Shown in pieces: positions 30,783 through 40,548 of a stretch of 41,580 nucleotides of DNA. Origin of the DNA: Blattamonas nauphoetae (Eukaryota > Preaxostyla > Oxymonadida). The notes beneath the pieces were generated by a model that was not told where the DNA came from, made no database searches, and worked only from the letters and a program-made list of their open reading frames with translations. The first letter of the stretch is position 1; every line of letters begins with the position of its first letter. The stretch spans positions 1 through 41,580 of the forward strand of contig JARBJD010000488.1 in assembly GCA_033064195.1 (NCBI GenBank), read 5' to 3'. The position numbers and the translations under genes were made by a program.

Positions 30783-32077
30783 TATAGTAGTAAAATAACC
30801 CGGCGAGGGTAAAATAACCCGGGTGAAAACCCCTTTTTTGGGCCCTCTTTCCGTCCATCCCATATTTCTCGGAACCAACATTTTTTGGGTCCCACTTTTC
30901 CATAATGTTTGTCTCAACTCCGAGTATCCATCGAGGTAGAAATCGAACCTCAAAATAGGATCCTGGGCCGGGGTGCCTATTTCGGAACCATATTTTGGCC
31001 TATTTTTGACCCATTTTGGCTCCTAAATAGGAGGTCCTTAACATTTAAGCTTGGAGGATCCGAACTTCACGACCACTTTTCTCCACGCTTGTTCAAAATT
31101 TTTCTTTCTCGTTTCATTTCTGGTTGTTTGGGATGTTTTTCTTTCGAAATCACAATTTTTGAAAAATGAAAAATCCTGGGGGACCTGGGTGGAAATTTAG
31201 GGTCAAAATTGATTTCCCTGTATGTTAAACTTAGGGATCTGAAAACTTGTTTTGATCATATCTCCACAACCAGACATAGTTCCGACATGAAGTTTTCACC
31301 AATATGGATGTTTTGTTGGATTATATTTTTTCTGAAAATTTTGAGCAAAATCCCCCTTGCGGCAGTTGAGATACTTTTGTTGGGTTTTGGCCTTGGATCG
31401 AAAGGAGAGCTGTCACTTGAGATGGAATGATGCACCCGTCTCCAAATTTCGTCTAAATAATGCAGACACAATCAGAATCGAATCCAAAAGCTCAAATTGG
31501 TTAGAATCGTGCTTGGGAGGAGAGAAGTTGGGGTTGGTTCTGAGAAAACCTCGAAAACTAAAAAACACCAAAATAGGAGGTCTTCGAAAATTGTCAAAAT
31601 TTTCAGAAAAAAATATAATCCAACAAAACATCCATATTGGTGAAAACTTCATGTCGGAACTATGTCTGGTTGTGGAGATATGATCAAAACAAGTTTTCAG
31701 ATCCCTAAGTTTAACATACAGGGAAATCAATTTTTGACCCTAAATTTCCACCCAGGTCCCCCCAGGATTTTTCATTTTTCAAAAAATTGTGATTTCGAGA
31801 GAAAAACATCCCAAACAACCAGAAATGAAACGAGAAAGAAAAATTTTGAACAAGCGTGGAGAAAAGTGGTCGTGAAGTTCGGATCCTCCAAGCTTAAATG
31901 TTAAGGACCTCCTATTTAGGAGCCAAAAATGGGTCAAAAATAGGCCAAAATATGGTTCCGAAATAGGCACCCCCGGCCCAGGATCCTATTTTGGAGGTTC
32001 GATTTCTACCTCGATGGATACTCGGAGTTGAGACAAACATTATGGAAAAAAAAGTGGGACCCAAAAAAATGTTGGTT

Positions 32078-32085
32078 CCGAGAAA
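32078..32085. repeat. Target-site duplication, left copy
   Basis: CCGAGAAA lies in the foldback arm and is repeated at 35381-35388. Confidence 0.8.
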
Positions 32086-35000
32086 TAAGGATGAGCAACG
32101 GACGGACAAAACCTTGTTGTCCTCGGACATCGGACGGAGGCCACGTCCAAGTTAAAAAATCGCGATGAGAAACACTCATAGAGAATTCGGACAAAATGAC
32201 CCATTAATTGCTGAAATGTCCAAACGTGTCCGATCATGGACATTCTCTCCTTTTGAAAAACGAAATGAATGAATTGCTTCACCATCAAGATGTGATCAGA
32301 TGAAAACGGACAAATTTGTCCTGTCCCGGACTTCGGACGATCTGACCCAAACACATCTCACCCGCTCATTTTGTCCTGGTTTATACCTTTGGTCTTGCTC
32401 TTGGTATTTCATCAACGAGGTTCGTTGTTCGTTTCTGTTGTGAGAGTGAATATGCAAAGAGACAATTGTGAAATGGAAATTAAAACATGAATCGGTTACA
32501 TTCAAATGGTGGAGCGGGTGATGTCGAGTTCAAGATGAATGACGGACAGTGGGCGGGGATAGTACGGCGGATCGTCACTGCCACCACCATTTTCTTGTCC
32601 ATCTCAACGCGATCGGCGTCAGCCATTTCTTGCCCTTCCTCTTTCTTGTTCTGCCGACGACGCCACACAATCACAATGATGACGATGATGACGATCAAGA
32701 GGGCAACAACTGCAACCACAACAGGAATCGCCCACGACATTGCTTTCTTCGCGTTCTAACTTCGCACTTCCCGAACACTCTGCTTCACAACGAATGACTC
32801 TGTCACCAAAGATGACCCGAATATAAGACGCCCTTCCCACTCATTCGACGCTTCCAGCGAAATCTCGTCCAACGTCACATTCAGAACAATCAAAGTGTCA
32901 GTGCACGTTTCAACGTGAGCACACGGAATCAGCTGCTCCCCAACAATCCTCACTTTCACAGCATCACCAATCCTCTTCTGCTCTCCCCACTCGACCTCAC
33001 ATTTAATGTTGGCATCACAAACGGCGACTTCGACTCTTCCTTCCCAATCACCACAGAACACCCATCCGACGAGATCCAGCGCAGAGACGCTTGTTTGTTC
33101 GCATCCTCGTCTGACACAACATCAATCCGTCCTTCCTTCACACATCGCACGTTTCGTTCGAGTGATGGGAACTTGTCCAGTCCAGCCCAGTTTGACAGCA
33201 GATGCGAGTTTAGCAGTGTCAGTGTCGAGTTCGCCATGAAGAACACTCCTGATGGATCCGAGACAAGTTGCTCCCGATCACCACAATCGACTCTCCCGAC
33301 ACTTTCACAAGCCCGTCTCCCATTCACACACTCCCATTTCGTCCACTGACTCCGAGTTCGATGTGGTTGGAAGAGGAGAGGCTGTCGACGCGTCGGATGG
33401 AACCCAAATCGAACCAGTTTCTCCATTCTGATCCACAACCATTACAATGTCAGCAGGGAGGATGTGAGAGGTCGAGAGCGTCACTACGTTCGCCACTGAC
33501 ACTTTCACTGTTTCGATCACAGTCGACTCGACGTGTGATAATGCCTTGTCCAGTGTCCGACACGGAGCACTCCTCCTCCACACCCAGCTCCATCCACTCC
33601 CGTCTTCCCATCCACAAAATCTCCATCTGCGCTGGCTTGGACGGTGTCGTGAATGTCTCCGATGTCAGAACCAGAAACTCTTCCTGCGAGACGAGAGTGT
33701 GGTTGGCGACGGAGTAAGTTCCTCCCGAATGCGAGTGGACGGCCGACCAACCTCGAACGGCGCCGACTGACCATCTTCACTCCCACTCATCTCAACAATC
33801 ACTTCGAACACAAACGCAGCGTTTGATTCCGCAGACTCCACAATCGACATCCGAAACCGATCGCCGGCTTCGAAATTCTCTCCGACCTTCAACCAGAACG
33901 AAGTCGGACTTGGTGTGGCGACGAGGGAGACAGACGTGATGGCAGCTGCGTTTGGAAAGTACACCACTCCACGGCTGGCGTTAACATGATCTGCTTCAAA
34001 ATCGAAACGACAATCAAATGCAACAGTTTCCATGGCATCGGCATAAGAGATGGCTTGTTGAGCTGGAACAATCGAAGCTTTGGTTGAACTTGACGATGAT
34101 GCACGGAAATTGTACACCGTTGCATCGATGTTGCTCTTGAGACTTGGCGAGGGCATGATATCAAGACAGTCCGAGAAGAACCTGAAATTGAATGTCGGCG
34201 GAAAGTGGATGCCTTCCAACGTGATGAACGCTTTGTCGAAGTGCATCACACGCTCAATGCTGTGACACGAGGTGGTTCTTCCATGATCTCCACAACTCCG
34301 GCAAACATGACATCGTCAATGACCCCATGTTCATGCTCCCTCTCGGACGTGGAGAAAGGATGATGTATGTTCTGGATCAGTCGAAGGACGTCGTACAGAG
34401 TATGTGGCGAAGTGATTGATGACATTCCACAGAGTGATGCTGATTGCATCGGAGTCAAGGTTTGATCTTCAGTGGATCCACAGTGAACGATGTGATGGAG
34501 TACTTTCAGAGTTGTGTTGAACTGAAAGGTGCCTGTTTCGTCGTTGAACAACAAGTTGAAGACCAGACGATGGAGGCGATCGATCTGTTGTTCAAGATTT
34601 CGGTCAGGGTTGGAAAACGTGCACACTATGACAGCCGTGGTGTTTATCAGACGATGAAGGCCATTCGACCAGCTGCATCCATCTGATTCTACATTGACTG
34701 ATGTTATGGAAGGAGTGGAGGAGATGAACTCAAACGACGGCGATGACGGCTGGACGAGGACTGACAGAAGTGTCAGTCTGCACTCGCCATTCTCATTCAC
34801 TCGAAGAAAAGCAAATTCAGAATCTGGGTTCGATGAATTATTTTGAGAGTGTCGGTTCGGAGTGATACATTTTCCCGACATGAGATTGAACTCCTTTCAC
34901 ACGCACAGGTTCAACTGGAACATACAACTGAATCTTTGGGTTCAGAACGGAAGGCGTTCAGGCGATCTGAAGCGAATTCACTTCATCTTTCGCTTAAAAG

Positions 35001-35380
35001 CTGGGTTTGGAAGGTGTTGAATCCTTGTCGACTGGGATGACAAGGTTTGAGGCTGTGTCAGCATGTAAACAGTCAATTTAACTGGAGTGTAAATGATCTA
35101 TCCATCAGATGTGAATGGCTTGATTATGATCGAGATCGCCTTGTGTGCGGTGGTGAGATGAAAAAAAGTGAAGCATTGACAATTGAGGAGACCATGATAA
35201 AGAAAGACAAAGACTTCACACTTACTTCATGATTTTTGATTCAATTTTCCAGTATAGTCAATTTTCGTCGAAAAGAGTTGATCGTTCCCATTGTTGAGAC
35301 TTATGAGGAGTGACCTCCTAATTAGGCGCTGTCCGAGGACGGACAGCGCCTTGCCTTGTCCGGACAATTGCTCCTCCTTA
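32086..35380. mobile_element. 3.3-kb hAT-like element nested in the foldback element
   Basis: The ends are TAAGGATGAGCAAC on the left and, inverted, TAAGGAGGAGCAATTG on the right, flanked by the perfect 8-bp duplication CCGAGAAA. Outside the duplications the foldback arm resumes exactly. Many copies of GGACA/TGTCC lie within about 300 bp of the left end and within 60 bp of the right end, as expected for transposase binding sites in hAT elements. No transposase is present. The interior carries a minus-strand gene relic for a membrane protein. Confidence 0.8.
32480..34881 (-). pseudogene. Captured host-like cell-surface protein gene
   Basis: Minus-strand open stretches follow each other in order: 34881-34246, 34249-33665, a middle part (about 33583-32956), 33061-32756 and 32740-32480. 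The large N-terminal part is soluble and beta-rich, with many Ser, Thr and Val residues. The last stretch has a single strong transmembrane helix (IPVVVAVVALLIVIIVIIVI) followed by RRRQNKKEE and a short charged tail, i.e. a type I surface protein. Frame changes between stretches mean introns or decay, with at least three transitions. No catalytic domain is seen. It lies wholly inside the hAT-like element and reads like host DNA it has captured. Confidence 0.5.
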
Positions 35381-35388
35381 CCGAGAAA
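35381..35388. repeat. Target-site duplication, right copy
   Basis: CCGAGAAA, identical to 32078-32085. Confidence 0.8.
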
Positions 35389-35473
35389 TATGGGATGGAC
35401 GGAAAGAGGGGCCCAAAAAAGGGGGTTTTCACCCCGGGTTATTTTACCCTCGCCGGGTTATTTTACTACTATA

Positions 35474-37800
35474 TCGCGTCTTACTTTTCGAAAGTGACTT
35501 TCACCGACCAATTTTTTCAAGTTTGTTCTCTTTTTTGTTTTATCTTTTCCTAAAATTTATTTTTGAACTCAGATCTGGGTGATTCTAAATGAAATGTTAC
35601 TTTACACTATGGTGCGTTACAAAAAATTAAAAATTGCACAATTTGCATTCATCTGCTTTCAGGACTGAAAAGTGCTAAATTTTGTAGATTTTGCTTTGAT
35701 CGCGTTCGATTGAGCTCTTATAGGATCTGGACATTTTATCACTTTTTTCTTCACAACGTTTCAGAAATCAAAGAGGTGGTGGTAAACGACATAAAAACGG
35801 ATTTGTGAGAGAAATGCGAATTGAAAACATATATCATCAAAAACCGTGAAAAGCTTATTTTGGATATCTCACTTCAAACATAAAAGATCTCTATGAAATT
35901 TCTGGTGTGTGTCAGAATGGCGTGTTTGTGACGTGGAAATGAAGGAACGACACTTTTAATGGTTTGCTACAGAGGAGGGAGGCAGATCAGAAAACGCAAG
36001 TTCACTGTGAGAAGAGAAGAACGAGACTACCAGATCTGAATGATACAGCTGAAGGAAAAGAGATGAAAAACTCGAAATCACAATAAAACATAGAGATGTC
36101 AAGTGTCATTGATAGATCTGAGTTGAAATAAAACGGACTTGGAAAGCGAAGATGAGAATATATACACTGTTCAAACGATGGAGGTCAGCTTCAAATGATG
36201 TGTTAGAACGAGGTACTTGTACAATTTTGGGGGAACGTGTTAGTTTGAGCGAAGAAGGATCGCTGAAAGAAGAAATCAGACGGAAAAGATTGGATGAAGA
36301 GTCAGAAAAATGGAAAACACCTTAATCATGTCGAATGAAGGAGAATATGAGCGCTCTGAAAATTGTATTGAGTTTCTGCTCATATGACAGAAGAAAATAC
36401 GCGGGTAACAATTCATTTAGAATCACCCATCTTCACATCACTTTTTGTCTTCTCTTTTTCTCTCTCCACTTCACTCTTGGATTTTCATTGTCACTTCATT
36501 CTTATTTTCTCTTCATTGTCTCTCACTTTTTTTCCAAAATTAAAGTTGAACATGAGTTCTAAAATTTTTGATCAACTTTTGGTGCTCGAAATTTCTCGAT
36601 CGATCGTCGATTTTGATTCAGAAGGTACGCCGCTTTGTTTTACTTTCTACTGACCTTGAATTCATGTTCTCCCTCTTTTAACTTTCTCATTTCGACTCTT
36701 CTCTTTTCATAAAACCTTCTCTTGGACTCAATTTGGCTCTTTTTCAGTCTTCTTCATTCAGGTACAGTACAATGTTTTATGTTCTAACGAAGGTGGATCA
36801 AGTCGAGATTAACCGGTTTGTTCACTTTTCACTGAATTCTTTGATAAAACCATTGTTGTACCAGATACAATCGATCACAAAAGACCCCTTCGAATTGGGT
36901 ACACGATCGCGCTTTATCGTTCACTGAATGTTGAATTACGGAGATGAACCTGGTGTGATCACGTTTTATTATTTGTTCACTTTTAAAACCCATAGTTAAC
37001 TCGATGTCAATGATCCTCACATCTGAGGTACAGTATGGTGTTTTAGACTTCGAAAGAATGTGTCACTGAAGAATTGAAACTGGTATCCTCTGTTTCCACA
37101 TTCATTCTTTCTTAAAATCAATTTGTGTACCAGATAAAGTGGACTGAAGAGTGACCATCCAATCGAGTGAAGTGTTGCTGTTTATGGTCGCAAAGGATGT
37201 CTCACAACTGGAACCAAACTGGTATTCTCTTGTTTTTATTTATCTAATTCTAAAATTCAATTATGAACACAATAGAAACAATCCACAGTGCCCGCTCAAT
37301 ATCAATTCTCCAATTATGTTTTAAGATTCACAAGTATGTTTTCTGAACTCAATTCACATTGATTAGGCGAGATTGGTTTCGTTCGCGCATAAAATCATTG
37401 TGTAACCTTGATCTCGTCGTTTTTACTCTCCTCGTTTCTTTCATTCCTCACTTCACTTTATTGTTTGATTGCCACTTCATTCACTTTTGTTTGCTCTTTG
37501 TTTGTGAAATTTCGATTCACGCGATCATAAAACTCATTTCTGAACCAGGATCTCGTTGGTTTTGATCTTCTCGATTCTTTCGTCCCTCACTTCACTTTAT
37601 CGCTTGATTCTCACTTCATTCACTTTTGTTTGCTCTTTTATGCGAAATTTCGATGAACGCGTTCATAAAACACATTAGTGTACCCCAATTCTCACTTCAT
37701 CCACTTCACCATTCACTATTGTACTTGCTCACTTCATTGTACCTTGTTTCAATCTCTTTTGTCAAATTAAGCAAAAAAGTCAAAAACAATGAAGACATAA
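35474..37800. repeat. Diverged T-rich repeats, no gene seen
   Basis: Related segments recur at irregular spacing: GGTACAGTA followed by a GTTTTA stretch (about 36760, 37025, with weaker copies at 36625 and 30503), and CTAAAATC/TTAAAATCAATTTGTG leading to GTACCAGAT (about 36858, 37106, with weaker copies at 30587 and 35545). The repeat pattern continues the sequence seen at 30245-30782, so it predates the foldback insertion. All open frames are short. Confidence 0.5.
37427..37704. repeat. 139-bp direct tandem repeat
   Basis: Two copies offset by 139 bp (CCTCACTTCACTTTA at 37446 and CCTCACTTCACTTTAT at 37585). Each runs through CATTCACTTTTGTTTGCTC to GCGATCATAAAACTCATT or GCGTTCATAAAACACATT. 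They differ at scattered positions. Confidence 0.75.
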
Positions 37801-38387
37801 TGATGTGCGCGTGAGGTGTGAACGACGGAAAAAAGGGTTGTGAAATGAGGTAAATGAGAGTGTCTTATGAACAGATAAGTGGTGAAATGGAACAAGAAAG
37901 ATGAGTGATACAATGTGCTGAAATGAGTTTTTGTTAAGACAAACGTGAAGTCAAGATATGAGGAAAAAGACGTAAAATCAACTTTATAGAAAAAGTACCG
38001 AACAAAAGTGTTAAACAATTCAGCCACTCCCTCCTCAGAACGTGAGAAAGGGAGGATGATATGTGAAAACACATACAAAAATGACGGTGACTGAAAGTGA
38101 GGTGAAAATGTGGTGAATCAAAGGTGTGTGCAAAAGAGGACTAATGAAGTGGGAAAACAGGAAATCTCAAAAAGCGTCGCTAGGACGCGAATGCGAAGAA
38201 TTTAGAAGATCTAACGTTAAAACGAAAATTGGCAAAAAGTGTCCGAAGGATCGTGACGTGAAAAGGTTCATACCTAAAGTCGCCAGAAGGCGTTCTTATC
38301 CAATCTAACACAAAAAGGCGTCATAAGAGGACGATTCCTGAGCGAAAGATGATGGAAGACAGGGTCCATACCACATCTCGAAAAATT
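37801..38387. other. No gene seen; short GC-rich motifs recur
   Basis: Only short open frames are present. Between 38167 and 38340 motifs of the form AAAAGCGTCGCTAGGACG, AAAGTGTCCGAAGGATCG, AAAGTCGCCAGAAGGCG and AAAGGCGTCATAAGAGGACG recur at roughly 35-70 bp, each with a small inverted repeat. Confidence 0.35.
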
Positions 38388-40548
38388 CGACTCGTAAAAA
38401 TGGGAGATTTTCTATGATTTGTCCAATTGGAACGAAACACCTCTCAAACATTAATTTTTAGAAAAATTGATTGAAAAAATGATTAAATGTGAGATGAAAC
38501 AATTTTTATTCCAAACTTTGTCGTGATTCGTGCTGTTTTCGTCAGTCGTATCTTCGACGTGGTCTGCAGCGTCTCTCAACAGTTGGATGTCGGGAGTAAA
38601 GTCCGTCAATCCACGCCTCCTTTCTTCTGACTGCAGTTGAATCTGCAGTCTCTGATAGATGAGATTCTTCCTCCTGAGTCACTTCGTCATCCGATGATGG
38701 TGAACGTCTCCGTTTTGAGCTCTTGGAGCGATTTTGTGATATTCTTTTGAGCGGAGATATCCCTTCTTCTCGATTTTGATTTGGTTTAGTGTTTGCTCAC
38801 TTGTACCACTCCTGAAATGTGGAACTGCTTCTGGAAACTCCTTTTCAGGATGGTTTCGTGTCTTGAGTCGGAATGATTCAATGATTGTGTCCCATTTATC
38901 CGGATCGTCGGTTGGAAGGCCTGTTGCTTTGATTGGAATCGCATCACGTGTGTAATTCAGGTAAAAGAAATACCATGAAAACCAGCGAATTGAGTGGTCC
39001 TGGCGTTTCTGGCTGAAAATGAATGAAAGTGCGATTTGCTCTCAGGTGTTCCATCGCTTGTTGTTGCTTTAAGAATTGAATAAAATGTGGGATGGTAGTG
39101 ATAACTTGTTCGCCAAGGTTGTTCCGTACCAGGTTTGTCAATTCTCCAAAGGATGCGTCAACATAGGACTTTCCGTGACATTCATTAAAGAATCTCACGT
39201 GAATGGACTTGTTTGAGAGGTCCAATGACGTGGTGGAGAGCAGTCTACAGAGGACGACGCCATTTCGAAAATGTGTACCAGTATCGAAGATAAATGTGAT
39301 TTTGTGGCTGTTGTGAATGGAGGAGTTGATAGCAGACGATTGAATGCCGAAACAACAAAAACCATCATGGTTGAGGTTGGTTGAAAAAATATGGGTAAAA
39401 TTCCGATCAATCGAACCGATCGTGTTAGAGACCACGAAACAGCCTAGATGAGATACTTGTTGAAAGGAATAGAATTCCTTCGATCCTTGTGTGTCTCTTA
39501 AGAAGAATTTCCAGTTTTCTTTGAAGTCTGACATACAAACAACTTCGTTCACGCCGCAACTCGCAATATCATGATCGATCGCTGCCCTTTGCTGTTTTGC
39601 ATGTTGCCGATGCATCTCAAGAATTGTTTCTTCTAAATTGAGTTCATCTGGTATGATTTTGTTTCGTTGAATTAACACTTGTTTGACTTTTCTGACATAC
39701 GTGAGCCTATCACATTTCGGACAGACATCTGTGCGTCGTTTGGCTCTTCTTATGTTTCTCGTGGCTTTTCTGAACATGCCAATCTTTATTGGAGAAGTTG
39801 GACAATCCTTGATAAAACCACGGAAAAGGTTTGCTTTCGTACTTTGTGTCATTCTTCTTTCCCAAATCCATTTCTTGACCAAGAACGGATTGAATTGGCC
39901 TGGTGGGAGGAGACGTGGAGGTTGTGTGGTGGGGCCGAACATACCGAGGCAGTCTTCAAAAGATGGACAACCGTTGACCACCTGTGTCTCACATGACACG
40001 GTGGTGTTAAGTTCGATCCATTGATACAGTTCAACAAAATCTGGGGTGGACAACTTCCTGCTGTTTGGAGAAACTGGTTTATATTGTTTTTTGTAGACAC
40101 CTTCCTTTGCCAACCTTTTAGGTTGGCGGAGCGTTGTAATCTGCCGGGAATCCAGCCTGTGCCAGTTCTGCGGAAGGATAAAGAGACACAAGAGCTTGGA
40201 GCATCACGATTTGGTCGTGATGAACCATGACCTTATAAGCTTTAACCAATTCCAACAGCTTCGTCCACTCTCTCTCTATCAGATAAACAGAAAATCATCA
40301 AATATAACGGACCCTTTTCTCCAAAAATTGTGTTCTTGACTTGTATCCCCATTCACAATTCATAAGAATATGGACGAAAATATTTTGATAATCATCACCA
40401 AGTTTGTTCTGTGCTATCTTTTGATGTCATTTGCTAAATGATTTCGTTGAGAGTTCGTTAAAGAGGCAAATTTAGAGGTCATCCAGATCGACCCTTTGAA
40501 AATGAAATGGACACATCATGCAAAACCTCCCAAATACTCAATGGGTCG
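38388..40548. mobile_element. DDE DNA transposon with candidate inverted ends
   Basis: The transposase gene is flanked by sequences that match in inverted orientation: 38388-38424 (contains GGGAGATTTTCTATGATTTG) and 40509-40548 (contains CATCATGCAAAACCTCCCA). The similarity is only moderate, about two thirds over some 40 bp. The true ends and target duplication are not fixed. Confidence 0.45.
38944..40191 (-). CDS. DDE transposase with CxxC zinc motif and HGK block
   Basis: The longest open frame is 415 codons. A CxxC motif (DVCPKCDR, about residues 155-161) precedes the first acidic block VCMSDFKENW (D222). The second block is FIFDTGTHFRN (D303). The third is FFNECHGKSYVDASFGE (about 334-350), where E337 or D345 could be the last acidic residue. 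The layout matches the decayed copy at 2088-4199 and a transposase family with an HGKGPxDGxGG block, whose superfamily name I cannot settle. The first codon of the open frame is TTG, not ATG. A better start (MVHHDQIVMLQALV, about 40229) lies in another frame. A coding-like continuation (DAIPIKATGLPTDDPDKW) follows in another frame to about 38690. Introns or frameshifts are therefore likely at both ends. Confidence 0.7.
   Translation of the reverse strand: MCLFILPQNWHRLDSRQITTLRQPKRLAKEGVYKKQYKPVSPNSRKLSTPDFVELYQWIELNTTVSCETQVVNGCPSFEDCLGMFGPTTQPPRLLPPGQFNPFLVKKWIWERRMTQSTKANLFRGFIKDCPTSPIKIGMFRKATRNIRRAKRRTDVCPKCDRLTYVRKVKQVLIQRNKIIPDELNLEETILEMHRQHAKQQRAAIDHDIASCGVNEVVCMSDFKENWKFFLRDTQGSKEFYSFQQVSHLGCFVVSNTIGSIDRNFTHIFSTNLNHDGFCCFGIQSSAINSSIHNSHKITFIFDTGTHFRNGVVLCRLLSTTSLDLSNKSIHVRFFNECHGKSYVDASFGELTNLVRNNLGEQVITTIPHFIQFLKQQQAMEHLRANRTFIHFQPETPGPLNSLVFMVFLLPELHT

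Larger units (their letters stand above)
30783..35473. mobile_element. Foldback element with about 565-bp inverted arms, split by a hAT-like element
   Basis: The left arm (30783-31344) is matched in inverted orientation by 35473-35389 and then 32085-31594. The loop is about 250 bp. Without the nested insertion the element is about 1.4 kb. The ends read TATAGTAGTAAAATAACCCGG, with the repeated AAAATAACCCGG twice in each arm. TA or TATA at each edge may be the target duplication, which would suit a Tc1/mariner-type MITE, but the palindromic end makes this ambiguous. The arms are very similar, suggesting a recent origin or gene conversion. Short ORFs in the arms are mirror images and not genes. 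Confidence 0.85.

Noticed and set aside
31209-31730. Mirror ORFs starting MISLYVKLRDLK on both strands
   Set aside because: They are the two arms of the foldback element and have no coding features beyond the inverted duplication.
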